From Clostridium caldaquaticum (GTDB taxonomy: Bacteria > Bacillota > Clostridia > Clostridiales > Clostridiaceae), in contig NZ_JAMSKT010000013.1 in assembly GCF_023806125.1 (NCBI RefSeq), positions 1-64,000 of the forward strand: a stretch of DNA of 64,000 nucleotides. Direction: 5' to 3'. Position 1 is the first letter of the stretch, and every line of letters starts with the position of its first letter. The translations under genes and the position numbers were made by a program. Below are positions 18,229-27,857 of the stretch, in pieces. The notes beneath the pieces are model-generated. The model worked only from the letters and a program-made list of their open reading frames with translations, was not told the origin of the DNA and ran no database searches.

Positions 18229-19257
18229 TTATTTTTTTGGTGTAGGTTTTATATCTTCATAAATATATTTATGCATTTGATCAGTTGTAACTTTTAAATC
18301 TGTAACTATTACTGAGGCACCATTTATAGTCTGGCCTTTAGCGTATCCGTCTACAGGAAATCTTTCTTGATCAAGTGTTTTTATTCCAGAGGTTAAAACT
18401 TCAGTTCCCATAGCAAGTATGTCAGCTTTAGAAATACTAGTTTCAGTATATGGTAGCAGAGTAGCTACTATTGAAGGATACTTTGTAATACCTGCTGATT
18501 GTATTTTGTTAAATAGGGCAGTAAGTACCGTTCTTTGTCTCTCAGTTCTTTCATAGTCTCCGTTTCCCACATATCTAATTCTGGAGTATGCTACAGCCTG
18601 CATTCCATTCAGAGTTTGTGTTCCAGCTTGTGTTACATTGCGAGGAGTTTTATTTTCAATAGCGGCAACTTCAGTCATATAGCTGTTAATTAAGTTTATT
18701 TCATTTTTTTGTACATTAATAGTAACTCCGCCTAAAGCATCGATTATTTTTTCCAAGCTAAAAAAGTCTACTGTAACATAATCTTTAATATTTAATTGAA
18801 AATTTTCATTTAGAGTCTTGATGGCTAACTGAGCACCACCATAAGCGTAAGCATGGGTTATTTTTTCGTTGTTACGCCCAGGAATCGCTACGTAGGTGTC
18901 TCTCATAACAGAGGATAGTTTTATTTTTTTATGCTTTTTGTCAATGCTGGCTATCATTATGGAATCAGAGCGGCCAGCTCCAGTTGAGGATCGTCTGTCT
19001 ACTCCAAATAGAGCTATATTAATAACGTCTTTATTTGGATCTTCTTGTTGAATTTTTTCAAGTGCTTCATTGTTTATACCCAGGTCATCATTGCTTTTAG
19101 ATAACTCAGCGGTTTTCATTTTATCTAGCTGAAGAAATAAATATCCACCAACTGCAGCAGAAACCAATGCAAGCAAAACAAATATGGAGGATATAATGAG
19201 CACTTTTTTATGCTTTTTTTTATTAGAGCTATTATTTCTTTTATTTTTATTTTCCAC
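18229..19257 (-). CDS. LytR-CpsA-Psr (LCP) family glycopolymer ligase
   Basis: LCP enzymes attach undecaprenyl-linked anionic glycopolymers to peptidoglycan outside the cell. The protein has a basic cytoplasmic start, one membrane helix (VLIISSIFVLLALVSAAVGG) and the LCP domain: RSDSIMIASID, SSVMRDTYVAIPG, ALGGVTINV and the YSRIRYVGNGDYERTERQR block with the conserved arginines. GTG 19257 is preferred because AGAAGGT lies just before it, while the ATG at 19275 has no ribosome site. Placement next to galU, the CWB2 proteins and the polysaccharide genes suggests it attaches that polymer. Confidence 0.9.
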   Translation of the reverse strand: MENKNKRNNSSNKKKHKKVLIISSIFVLLALVSAAVGGYLFLQLDKMKTAELSKSNDDLGINNEALEKIQQEDPNKDVINIALFGVDRRSSTGAGRSDSIMIASIDKKHKKIKLSSVMRDTYVAIPGRNNEKITHAYAYGGAQLAIKTLNENFQLNIKDYVTVDFFSLEKIIDALGGVTINVQKNEINLINSYMTEVAAIENKTPRNVTQAGTQTLNGMQAVAYSRIRYVGNGDYERTERQRTVLTALFNKIQSAGITKYPSIVATLLPYTETSISKADILAMGTEVLTSGIKTLDQERFPVDGYAKGQTINGASVIVTDLKVTTDQMHKYIYEDIKPTPKK

Positions 19258-19437
19258 TTTAATACCTTCTTTCATTACTATAATGGATTGAACTTACAAC
19301 TACAATATTATACTATAGTTTTTTTATGGAAGGAAGTATCTTATAACTTAAAATATAAAAAATCCATTTATGCTATTAATTAGAAAATGATAAGATTGTA
19401 TTAAATATTTACATTTTAGGTAACATATATATGATAA

Positions 19438-19466
19438 TTGAAATTTATGTTAAATTATTTTATAAT
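19438..19466 (+). promoter_or_regulatory. Sigma-A promoter of galU
   Basis: TTGAAA (19438-19443), exactly 17 bases, TATAAT (19461-19466), ending 32 bases before the galU start. This is a near-consensus vegetative promoter. Confidence 0.7.
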
Positions 19467-19498
19467 TAATTTTATAAGTTTGGAAGGGAGAATTACAA

Positions 19499-20410
19499 AT
19501 GAAAGTAAAAAAAGCTATAATACCTGCTGCAGGGTTAGGTACAAGATTTTTACCTGCTACAAAAGCTCAGCCAAAAGAAATGCTTCCTATTGTGGATAAG
19601 CCAACAATACAATATATAATTGAAGAAGCAGTAGCATCAGGTATTGAAGAAATACTTATAATTACAGGAAGAAACAAAAGAGCTATAGAAGATCACTTTG
19701 ATAAGTCAGTAGAACTGGAACAGGAGCTTGAAGCTCACAATAAACAAGAACTGCTCAGTTTAGTCAGAGAAATATCGAATATGGTAAATATTCATTACAT
19801 TAGACAAAAGGAGCCAAAGGGTTTAGGCCATGCTATAAGCTGTGCGAAAACTTTTGTTGGCAATGAACCTTTTGCCGTAATGCTTGGAGATGACGTGGTA
19901 GACAGCAAAGTACCTTGTTTAAAGCAGTTAATCGATTGTTATACAGAATATAAAACTACTATTTTAGGTGTTCAAGAGGTTCCTTTAGAAGATGTTTCAA
20001 AGTATGGTATAGTTAAAGGAATGCATATAGAGGACAGGGTGTTTAAAGTTAAGGACTTAGTAGAAAAACCAAAAGTAGAAGAAGCACCTTCAAACATAGC
20101 TATCTTAGGAAGATATATAATTACACCGCAAATATTTGATATTTTAGAAAATACGGCTCCAGGGAAGGGCGGAGAAATCCAGCTTACAGATGCACTACGA
20201 ACTTTAATACAAAATGAAGCTATGTATGCCTACAATTTTGAAGGAAGACGATATGATGTAGGAGATAAGCTAGGGTTTTTAGAAGCTACTGTTGAGTTTG
20301 CACTTAAAAGAGAGGATTTGCAAAGACCGTTTATGGAGTATTTGCTGACTATAAAAAATAATCCGAGATTTGTTGAATTGTATAAGCAGATAAATGCAAG
20401 TGAAAATTAA
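19499..20410 (+). CDS. galU: UTP-glucose-1-phosphate uridylyltransferase
   Basis: This 303-residue GalU makes UDP-glucose from UTP and glucose-1-phosphate. The nucleotide-binding GLGTRFLPATKAQPKEMLP loop, KPTIQYIIEEAV, MLGDDVV and the VEKPK motif are all present. Length and sequence are typical of Firmicute GalU. It has a strong promoter and its own terminator, and precedes the CWB2 and polysaccharide genes. Together with pgcA it provides precursor for glycan and glycolipid synthesis. Confidence 0.95.
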   Translation: MKVKKAIIPAAGLGTRFLPATKAQPKEMLPIVDKPTIQYIIEEAVASGIEEILIITGRNKRAIEDHFDKSVELEQELEAHNKQELLSLVREISNMVNIHYIRQKEPKGLGHAISCAKTFVGNEPFAVMLGDDVVDSKVPCLKQLIDCYTEYKTTILGVQEVPLEDVSKYGIVKGMHIEDRVFKVKDLVEKPKVEEAPSNIAILGRYIITPQIFDILENTAPGKGGEIQLTDALRTLIQNEAMYAYNFEGRRYDVGDKLGFLEATVEFALKREDLQRPFMEYLLTIKNNPRFVELYKQINASEN

Positions 20411-20422
20411 GTATATGTTTAT

Positions 20423-20466
20423 TAAGTCTGTTAGTAAATTACTTTATTAACAGACTTTAATTTTTA
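20423..20466 (+). terminator. Rho-independent terminator
   Basis: TTAAGTCTGTTA pairs with TAACAGACTTTAA (one-base bulge) and is followed by a T run after galU. Confidence 0.8.
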
Positions 20467-20492
20467 AAAGAAAGTTATTTATAGTAATTACA

Positions 20493-20521
20493 TTGAAATT
20501 TAATGTTTTTTTAAATATAAT
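20493..20521 (+). promoter_or_regulatory. Sigma-A promoter of the CWB2 amidase
   Basis: TTGAAA (20493-20498), 17 bases, TATAAT (20516-20521). The leader to the start codon is about 70 bases. Confidence 0.65.
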
Positions 20522-20596
20522 TAAATTAGTGCAAAATTTTACATAAAAATCAGTGTTAGAGTTTTTTAGATAATTTTTTAAGGGAAGGTGTCGGTA

Positions 20597-22120
20597 TTGA
20601 ATAAATTGCAAAAGTTTATATGTGTAGCTTTAAGTACCTTATCTATTTCATTACTTTTTACATATAATGTTTCTGCTGCAACTTTAACTCAGAGATTAGG
20701 TGGATTAAACAGATATGAAACCGCAGTTAAAGTATCCAGTTACGGCTGGCAAACATCAGAATATGCTGTACTTGCAACAGGACAAGATTTTCCAGATGCT
20801 CTATGTGCCGCACCTTTGGCAAAGAAATATAATGCCCCAATACTGTTAGTAGGTAAAGATAGTTTAGATAGTGCAGTTGAAAATGAATTAAAAAGACTTC
20901 AAGTGAAGAATGTATTTTTAATTGGTGGACAAGGTGTAATATCCGTTAATGTGGAAAATAAATTAAAGAGTATGAATATAGGCGTAACTAGACTTGGTGG
21001 AAAAGATAGATATGAAACTTCTATATTAATAGCAGAGCAATTATCTTCTACAGGTAAAGCTGTTATAACAACTGGGGGGGATTTTGCTGATGCATTATCC
21101 ATTTCTCCTATAGCTGCAAGTGAAGGTATGCCAATACTACTTTCTGAAAAAAATGTTCTACCTAATGGAGTAAAAGAGTATTTAAATAAGATTAATGTAA
21201 CTAAAACCTATTTAATTGGAGGTACAGGGGTTATAGGAGCAAGTGTTGAGTCTTCAGTACCAGCTCCTGAAAGATTAGCTGGTAATAACAGGTACGAGAC
21301 AAACTATTCTGTAATAAATAAGTTTAAAGATGTTCTCAATTTTAATTCTATATTTGTGGCTACAGGAAAGAATTTTCCAGATGCCTTAGCTGGTTCAGCA
21401 TTGGCAGGAAAAGGATTTTCTCCTTTAGTGTTAGTAGATGGTGGAATTATTCAATCTACTTCCGATTTAATTAAGGCAAAACTACCAGATAAAAACTCTG
21501 TAATTGCTTTAGGCGGAGAAGCTGTAGTTGCAAGTGCTTCATATAAAAGTATTGTTAAGAGCAATTATAGAATAGTTGTTGATGCAGGGCATGGGGGGAA
21601 TGATCCGGGAGCAATTGGAACTGTACTTGGACTTAAGGAAAAGGATGTAACTTTATCTGTAGCTTTAAAGTTAGGGGATATTTTAAAAAGAAATGAAATT
21701 GATGTAGTATATACTAGAGAAACAGACATCGTTCCTGTTTATCAAGATACCTCAGATTTAGAAGCTAGAGTTAATATTGCAAAAGATTCAAATGCAGATA
21801 TATTTATAAGTATTCATAGTAATAGTTATACAAATTCTTCTGCAAATGGAACTGAAACCTTTGTTTATGCCAGAGGTACAGAATCAGAGAAGTTAGCTCA
21901 ATTAATACAAAAAGAACTTATTAATGCAACAGGTTTAACAGATAGAGGGGTAAAAACAGCAAATTACTATGTGTTAAGAAACAACAATATTCCTGCTGTA
22001 TTAGCTGAACTTGCATTTATAAGTAATGAAAAAGAAGAAAGACTCTTGGCAAGCGACGATTTCCAAAATAAATGTGCAGAAGCAATTGGAAGATCAGTAC
22101 TAAGTTATCTACAAAAATAA
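20597..22120 (+). CDS. Secreted N-acetylmuramoyl-L-alanine amidase with three CWB2 modules
   Basis: This exported cell-wall hydrolase has 507 residues. A signal peptide (FICVALSTLSISLLFTYNVSAA) precedes three CWB2 repeats beginning near residues 32, 131 and 225, each with RLGGxxRYET and FPDALxxxPLA-type motifs. The C-terminal Amidase_3 domain (about 325-507) has zinc ligands in VVDAGHGG and SIHSN, and the LAELAFISNEKEE catalytic glutamate segment. It would cleave the MurNAc-L-Ala bond while anchored non-covalently to a wall glycopolymer. TTG 20597 is the start, since AGGGAAGGTG overlaps the GTG at 20588. It has its own promoter and terminator. Confidence 0.93.
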   Translation: MNKLQKFICVALSTLSISLLFTYNVSAATLTQRLGGLNRYETAVKVSSYGWQTSEYAVLATGQDFPDALCAAPLAKKYNAPILLVGKDSLDSAVENELKRLQVKNVFLIGGQGVISVNVENKLKSMNIGVTRLGGKDRYETSILIAEQLSSTGKAVITTGGDFADALSISPIAASEGMPILLSEKNVLPNGVKEYLNKINVTKTYLIGGTGVIGASVESSVPAPERLAGNNRYETNYSVINKFKDVLNFNSIFVATGKNFPDALAGSALAGKGFSPLVLVDGGIIQSTSDLIKAKLPDKNSVIALGGEAVVASASYKSIVKSNYRIVVDAGHGGNDPGAIGTVLGLKEKDVTLSVALKLGDILKRNEIDVVYTRETDIVPVYQDTSDLEARVNIAKDSNADIFISIHSNSYTNSSANGTETFVYARGTESEKLAQLIQKELINATGLTDRGVKTANYYVLRNNNIPAVLAELAFISNEKEERLLASDDFQNKCAEAIGRSVLSYLQK

Positions 22121-22130
22121 CAGTAAAATT

Positions 22131-22161
22131 AAACAGAGAATTGACAAATTCTCTGTTTTTT
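22131..22161 (+). terminator. Rho-independent terminator
   Basis: AAACAGAGAATT (22131-22142) pairs with AATTCTCTGTTT (22147-22158), 4-base loop, T tail. Confidence 0.9.
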
Positions 22162-22256
22162 AGCTGATTTTATATAAAGCTCTGCATTTAAATACTTAAT
22201 ATAACTTTATTTAGTTATATTGAGATGCTATAATTCAACTAAGGAGGGATATTTTT

Positions 22257-24440
22257 GTGGTTAGTAGAAAAATACGTAAATTAATAGCAGTATTATTAAT
22301 TCCTGTGATATTGTTTGCTTTTCAAATTAGAGGACAAGCTTCTGTATCCTCGGACAGATATGCTCAAGGTATTTCTGTAGGATTTACTTCTATGGGAAAT
22401 GTAACATCTTTAGATTTTACTGTAACGAATGATTATTTTGTTCAGAATGAAAATATTATTTTGAAATCTGGAAAAAGCTACAAGATTGATATAGCAGATT
22501 CTATATTTAAACTTTATGAAAATAATTCGTTGTTATTGCAGACAAATAACAATATTACAATTAAACCAACCGTATTAGGATCGTTCATTAGATTTGTAAA
22601 AAACACATATACAAGAAATTTTCCTGGAAGTATTACTTTTAAAAATAATGGTAGTTTTTTTATTCCAATTAATACTTTAAAAATTGAAGATTATGTAAAG
22701 GGTGTACTGCCTTTTGAAATGGATAATAGTTTTCCTATAGAGGCTCTAAAAGCTCAAGCAATTGCAGCAAGAACTTATGGAATAGCTAATAAAGGGAGCT
22801 ATTCAAGCTCAGGGTATGATTTGAGGGATGATGTCTACTCTCAGGTTTACAGAGGAATTGTAACTTCTGCTTCAAATGCTAATAAAGCAGTTGATGAAAC
22901 TCAGGGTATTGTACTTACATATAATGGTAGTCCTATTAGTGCACTTTTTTCGTCTAGCAATGGCGGATTTACAGAAAAAAGCGGAAATGTGTGGAGTACA
23001 AATTATCCATATTTTGTAGATGAGGCAGATCCTTTTGATCTTAATGAATCTAATCCGAGACGCAGTTGGAGTGCAAGTTTAACTGTAGCTAGAATAGATG
23101 AAATACTAAAACAAGAATACCCCAATTTAAATATAAAGCAATTTGTCAGGATTGATATAGAAAATATAAAAAAATATGTAAGCGGCAGAATAAGCGAATT
23201 AAGATTAATTTATTTAGATAATAATGATGTAGAACAAGCTGTAACTGTAAATAAAGACAAAGTTAGAACTTTATTTGGCTTAAATAGTGCAATGTATTCA
23301 GTAAATGCTGTTAAGGATCCTGTAACTCAAACTGATGTTGAATATACTTTTAATGGAAGTGGCTGGGGACATGGAGTTGGTATGAGTCAATGGGGTGCAT
23401 ACGGAAGAGCAAATGCAAATCAGAATTATACAAGCATACTTAATTTTTATTATAGAAATACTTTGCTTGAAAATGCATTTACAAATGCCTATATAGCACG
23501 ATTTAAACAGCGAATTGGCGGTGAAAACAGATACTCTACCTCAAGAATGATAGCTGAAAAAGTAAATAGTGGACAAGTTAATGCAGTGGTACTTGCCACA
23601 GGGAAAGATTTTCCGGATGCCTTATCTGGTGCAGTGCTAGCTAAAAAAGTTGGAGGACCTATTTTATTAGTGGATCAATATCCAAGTTCAGAGGATAGTA
23701 AAGAAGCCCTAAATTATATTAGTTCTCATCTTTCAAAATCAGGCACTATTTACCTGTTAGGCGGAGAGGGAGTAATTTCTCCACAGTATGTTAGTACTTT
23801 AACTAGTATGGGCTTTAGTAGCAGCAATATAATAAGGTTAGGTGGAATAAACAGACAAGAAACTGCTCTTCAGGTTGCTTCAAATGTGAGCAGCGGAAAT
23901 ACTCCTGTTGTAATTGCAACAGAGAATGATTTTCCAGATGCTTTAAGCATATCATCTATTGCTGCACTAAGAGGATGGCCAATACTATTAACAAACAAGG
24001 ATAACTTAAGTACACAAGTTGAAAATTTTATAAAATCTCGAAATCCAGAAAAAGTTTATATAGTTGGTGAAACAGGTGTTGTATCAGATTCTGTTAAAAA
24101 TAAGATCAAGCAGATACTTAATGCTGGTGACAGCAGAGTAATTAGAATCGGGGGAGTTAATAGATACGAAACTAGCAGATTAATAAGCAGTACTTTTATT
24201 CCTGACACAGAAGAAGTTGTGCTGGCTACAGGAAAAAATTATCCTGATGCTTTATCTGGCAGCGTATATGCAGCTATGAATGGTTCACCTATTATATTAG
24301 TTGATGATTCTAATATGAGTGATGCAGAAAAATATTTAAGAGTTATAAATTATAATGGCAGTTATCCTAATTTAGTTGTTTTGGGTAAATCTGGTGCGGT
24401 TAGTGATAAAGTAGTAAATTACCTAACCAATTTAAAGTAA
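22257..24440 (+). CDS. Secreted SpoIID/LytB-domain protein with three CWB2 modules
   Basis: This 727-residue exported protein starts at GTG after AAGGAGGG; TATAAT at 22229-22234 gives a likely promoter. A signal peptide ends near ...FQIRGQAS. A SpoIID domain (about 130-400) follows, with LKAQAIAARTYG, VYSQVYRGI, SSNGGFTEKSGNVW and GSGWGHGVGMSQWGA. SpoIID proteins are lytic transglycosylases acting on stem-peptide-free glycan. Three CWB2 repeats begin near residues 419, 526 and 629. The CWB2 modules indicate a surface role rather than the SpoIID role in engulfment. It lies between the amidase and the polysaccharide operon. Confidence 0.9.
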   Translation: MVSRKIRKLIAVLLIPVILFAFQIRGQASVSSDRYAQGISVGFTSMGNVTSLDFTVTNDYFVQNENIILKSGKSYKIDIADSIFKLYENNSLLLQTNNNITIKPTVLGSFIRFVKNTYTRNFPGSITFKNNGSFFIPINTLKIEDYVKGVLPFEMDNSFPIEALKAQAIAARTYGIANKGSYSSSGYDLRDDVYSQVYRGIVTSASNANKAVDETQGIVLTYNGSPISALFSSSNGGFTEKSGNVWSTNYPYFVDEADPFDLNESNPRRSWSASLTVARIDEILKQEYPNLNIKQFVRIDIENIKKYVSGRISELRLIYLDNNDVEQAVTVNKDKVRTLFGLNSAMYSVNAVKDPVTQTDVEYTFNGSGWGHGVGMSQWGAYGRANANQNYTSILNFYYRNTLLENAFTNAYIARFKQRIGGENRYSTSRMIAEKVNSGQVNAVVLATGKDFPDALSGAVLAKKVGGPILLVDQYPSSEDSKEALNYISSHLSKSGTIYLLGGEGVISPQYVSTLTSMGFSSSNIIRLGGINRQETALQVASNVSSGNTPVVIATENDFPDALSISSIAALRGWPILLTNKDNLSTQVENFIKSRNPEKVYIVGETGVVSDSVKNKIKQILNAGDSRVIRIGGVNRYETSRLISSTFIPDTEEVVLATGKNYPDALSGSVYAAMNGSPIILVDDSNMSDAEKYLRVINYNGSYPNLVVLGKSGAVSDKVVNYLTNLK

Positions 24441-24446
24441 ATTTTT

Positions 24447-24482
24447 AAAATGCCCACTTTATAAATGCAGGTGGGTATTTTT
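24447..24482 (+). terminator. Rho-independent terminator
   Basis: AAAATGCCCAC pairs with GTGGGTATTTT (one G-U pair) and is followed by T residues, after the SpoIID-CWB2 gene. Confidence 0.8.
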
Positions 24483-24521
24483 ATGTGTGTTTTATTATAA
24501 ATATGCAAAAACAAAAAAACA

Positions 24522-24549
24522 TTGAATATTTTTAGAAATGATGTACAAT
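24522..24549 (+). promoter_or_regulatory. Sigma-A promoter of the polysaccharide operon
   Basis: TTGAAT (24522-24527), 16 bases, TACAAT (24544-24549), about 50 bases before the first gene of the operon and after a terminator. Confidence 0.55.
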
Positions 24550-24600
24550 GATTTATGTAGAATAAATAGTGTTTTATGATTGAGCTGAGGAAGTGATAAG

Positions 24601-26439
24601 GTGCAGAAATATAAAAGATTTTTAATATCTGACTCTATACTTGTAGTTATTTCTCTTTATGTAGCTTTGCTATTAAAGTTTGACTTTTATATACCTTCTG
24701 AATATATTTTGTTTTTTAAACTTAATATTATTCCTGTAGTAGTAATTACTGTTGTGTTTAATAACATTTTTAATTTGTATAAACATATTTGGAAGTATGC
24801 TTCTATAGAAGCAGTTATTTCAATTGTTTATTCTTTAACTTTATCTAATATTGTATTTATAATATATAGCTATTTTATAAATTATAGAGTATTAGAAAAT
24901 CAGTACTTTAGATTTCCCTTTACAGTACATATAATATTTTGGATTTTATGTACTGTGACACTTGGTGGTACAAGATTTATTTATAGAATAAAAGAAGAAA
25001 TGCAGAAAAATGATGAAAAAAATAATAAAGCAATTAGACTATTAATAGTTGGAGCAGGGGATGCAGGTGCAATGTTAATTAAAGAAATAAAAAAACATAA
25101 AGAATTAAATTATGATATAGTAGGTCTAGTGGATGATGACAATTCTAAAATAGGAAAAACAATAAATGATGTAAAAATTTTAGGTGGAACAAAAGACATA
25201 GTTTCAATTTGCAAGAAAAATAATATTGACGAAATAATATTGTCAATTCCTTCTGCAAGTTTTCAAAAACAAAAAGAAATACTTAATGTTTGCAAGCAGA
25301 CAAAGTGTAAATTGAAAACTGTACCAGGTATATACGAAATTTTAGATGGTAAAGTTAACATTAGTAAAATCAGAGATGTGAAAATTGAAGATTTACTTGG
25401 TAGAGAACCAGTAAAGTTAAATGATGAAAATATTAATAAATATATAAAAGATAAAGTTGTTTTAGTTACTGGAGGCGGAGGTTCTATTGGATCTGAGCTT
25501 TGCAGACAAATTGCAAGATTTAATCCAAAGCAGCTCATTATATTAGATATATATGAAAACAATGCTTATGATCTTCAGATGGAGCTTAAATATTTATACC
25601 CTCAGCTAAATTTGAAGGTTGTGATTGCTTCAATTAGGGATATGGAGAGAATTAAAAGCATATTCTCTTCATGTAAGCCAAATGTAGTTTTCCATGCTGC
25701 AGCACATAAGCATGTGCCGCTTATGGAGGAAAATCCGCAAGAAGTTGTAAAAAATAATATTCTTGGAACCTATAATGTGGCTACATGCAGTGATATGTTT
25801 AATGTTGAAAAGTTTGTTCTTATAAGCACTGATAAAGCTGTAAATCCAACTAATATAATGGGTGCTTCCAAGAGATTTTGTGAAATTATGATTCAAACAT
25901 TAGACAAAAACAGCAATACCGAATATGTGGCAGTAAGATTTGGTAATGTTCTTGGAAGCAATGGCAGTGTTATTCCATTATTTAAAAAGCAGATAGCTCA
26001 TGGCGGACCAGTAACAGTGACACATCCTGATATAACTAGGTTTTTCATGACTATACCAGAGGCTTCACAGCTTGTTATTCAGGCTGGCGCCATGGCTAAG
26101 GGTGGAGAAATATTTGTACTGGATATGGGAGAACCTGTAAAAATTGCAGATTTAGCTAAGGATTTAATAGCATTATGTGGATTAAGGCCTGATGTGGATA
26201 TTAAAATAAAGTATACTGGATTAAGGCCTGGAGAAAAGTTATATGAAGAGCTTCTTATGGATGAAATAGCTCTTACTTCTACAGAGCATAATAAAATTTT
26301 TGTAGAAAAACCTATTGAGTATGAGATAGAATTTTTAGAAAAGTCAATAGAAGAGTTCAAAGAAATAGTATATAAAAGCGATGAAGAAGTATTTGCTTTA
26401 ATTGAAAAGAAAGTACCAACCTATAAAAGAAAAAAGTAA
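24601..26439 (+). CDS. Membrane nucleotide-sugar 4,6-dehydratase (CapD/PglF/EpsC family)
   Basis: This 612-residue protein has four N-terminal membrane helices, a first Rossmann domain (GAGDAGAMLIKEI near residue 150) and a second, catalytic SDR domain (TGGGGSIGSELCRQI near 290). The catalytic segment ISTDKAVNPTNIMGASKR shows Met in place of the usual SDR tyrosine, a mark of UDP-GlcNAc 4,6-dehydratases. Members convert UDP-GlcNAc to a 4-keto-6-deoxy sugar at the inner membrane, the first step to sugars such as bacillosamine or FucNAc. It starts at GTG behind GAGGAAGTGAT and opens the polysaccharide operon. Confidence 0.9.
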   Translation: MQKYKRFLISDSILVVISLYVALLLKFDFYIPSEYILFFKLNIIPVVVITVVFNNIFNLYKHIWKYASIEAVISIVYSLTLSNIVFIIYSYFINYRVLENQYFRFPFTVHIIFWILCTVTLGGTRFIYRIKEEMQKNDEKNNKAIRLLIVGAGDAGAMLIKEIKKHKELNYDIVGLVDDDNSKIGKTINDVKILGGTKDIVSICKKNNIDEIILSIPSASFQKQKEILNVCKQTKCKLKTVPGIYEILDGKVNISKIRDVKIEDLLGREPVKLNDENINKYIKDKVVLVTGGGGSIGSELCRQIARFNPKQLIILDIYENNAYDLQMELKYLYPQLNLKVVIASIRDMERIKSIFSSCKPNVVFHAAAHKHVPLMEENPQEVVKNNILGTYNVATCSDMFNVEKFVLISTDKAVNPTNIMGASKRFCEIMIQTLDKNSNTEYVAVRFGNVLGSNGSVIPLFKKQIAHGGPVTVTHPDITRFFMTIPEASQLVIQAGAMAKGGEIFVLDMGEPVKIADLAKDLIALCGLRPDVDIKIKYTGLRPGEKLYEELLMDEIALTSTEHNKIFVEKPIEYEIEFLEKSIEEFKEIVYKSDEEVFALIEKKVPTYKRKK

Positions 26440-26475
26440 TGTATTAAAATAGAAACATTTGGGAGGTAATTTATT

Positions 26476-27792
26476 GTGTTACAACTTAAAGAAGAACTTA
26501 TGCTAAAGTTAAAAAACAGAACTGCAAAACTTGGGGTAGTTGGACTAGGCTATGTTGGTCTTCCTCTTGCAGTAGAGAAAGCAAAGGCAGGCTATGATGT
26601 TATTGGTTTTGACGTTCAGTCTCAAAAGGTTGAAATGGTTAATGAGGGGCATAATTATATTGGAGATATAGTAGACGAGGATTTAAAAGAGATTGTAAAT
26701 TCAGGAAAACTAAAAGCTACAACAGATTTTAGTTTCGTAGCTGATGTAGATGCAGTTTCTATTTGTGTTCCAACACCACTGGATAAATACAAACAACCAG
26801 ATTTATCCTATGTAGTAAATTCTTCTAAAAGTATAGCAAAATATCTTCATAGAGGTATGTTAGTTGTTTTAGAAAGCACAACTTATCCAGGCACAACTGA
26901 GGAAGTGCTTAAACCAATACTTGAGGAAAGCGGATTAAAATGTGGGAAAGACTTTTTCTTAGCCTTTTCACCAGAAAGAGTAGACCCAGGTAACAAACAG
27001 TTTAAAACTAAGAATACTCCTAAAGTAGTAGGAGGATGTACATCAGATTGTACAGAAGTGGCAGCAATGCTTTATAGAAGTGTGCTTGAAAGTGATGTTA
27101 TGGAAGTATCTTCTCCAGCAGTAGCTGAAATGGAAAAAATATTAGAAAACACCTTTAGAAATATAAATATTGCATTGGCTAATGAAATGGCTATTTTATG
27201 CAAAAAAATGGGTATAGATATTTGGGAAGTGATAGAAGCAGCAAAAACAAAGCCTTATGGATTTATGGCATTCTATCCTGGTCCTGGCCTTGGAGGACAT
27301 TGCATTCCATTAGATCCATTTTATTTATCATGGAAGGCAAAGGAATATGATTACCATACAAGATTAATTGAAACTTCAGGAGAAATTAATGATTATATGC
27401 CTGAGTTTGTAGTAGAAAATGCTATGAAGCTACTTAACTCACATAAGAAACCTATGAATGGTTCAAAGGTTTTACTTTTAGGGGCAGCTTATAAAAATGA
27501 CATTGACGATATGAGAGAATCTCCAACGTTAAAGGTTATTGAGCATTTGGAAAAAAATGGTGCTGAAGTAATTTATAATGATCCATATATTCCTAGATTT
27601 AATCATAATAAAAAAGAATATGTATCAGTTGATTGGAAAGAAGTTATTGATGATGCAGATATTGTTATTATAACTACAAATCACAGCTGTTATGAGTATG
27701 AAGAAATTGTAGAGAGAGCTAAACTTTTATATGACACTAGAAATGCTACTAAGGATGTAAAAAATAATAGAGAAAAAATAAATAAATTATAA
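26476..27792 (+). CDS. UDP-N-acetyl-hexosamine 6-dehydrogenase (WbpA/WecC-like)
   Basis: This 438-residue enzyme belongs to the UDP-glucose/UDP-ManNAc dehydrogenase family. The NAD site GVVGLGYVGLPLAVEKAK and the catalytic Cys in GLGGHCIPLDPFYLSW are present, with the C-terminal UDP-binding domain from about residue 320. It oxidises C6 of a UDP-HexNAc to the uronate using two NAD+. A WbpB-like oxidoreductase immediately follows, which favours UDP-GlcNAc as substrate (WbpA role) rather than UDP-ManNAc, but that is inferred. It starts at GTG behind GGGAGG, 36 bases after the dehydratase gene, with no terminator between. Confidence 0.9.
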   Translation: MLQLKEELMLKLKNRTAKLGVVGLGYVGLPLAVEKAKAGYDVIGFDVQSQKVEMVNEGHNYIGDIVDEDLKEIVNSGKLKATTDFSFVADVDAVSICVPTPLDKYKQPDLSYVVNSSKSIAKYLHRGMLVVLESTTYPGTTEEVLKPILEESGLKCGKDFFLAFSPERVDPGNKQFKTKNTPKVVGGCTSDCTEVAAMLYRSVLESDVMEVSSPAVAEMEKILENTFRNINIALANEMAILCKKMGIDIWEVIEAAKTKPYGFMAFYPGPGLGGHCIPLDPFYLSWKAKEYDYHTRLIETSGEINDYMPEFVVENAMKLLNSHKKPMNGSKVLLLGAAYKNDIDDMRESPTLKVIEHLEKNGAEVIYNDPYIPRFNHNKKEYVSVDWKEVIDDADIVIITTNHSCYEYEEIVERAKLLYDTRNATKDVKNNREKINKL

Positions 27793-27797
27793 CAGCT

Positions 27798-27829
27798 TAA
27801 CAGGATAGACTATATGGTTTATCCTGTTA
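27798..27829 (+). repeat. Intercistronic hairpin
   Basis: TAACAGGATA pairs with TATCCTGTTA between the 6-dehydrogenase and oxidoreductase genes. There is no T run, so it may stabilise or partly attenuate the transcript rather than end it. Confidence 0.45.
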
Positions 27830-27857
27830 TAGTACTAAAGAGGTGGTGCAAGAATTT

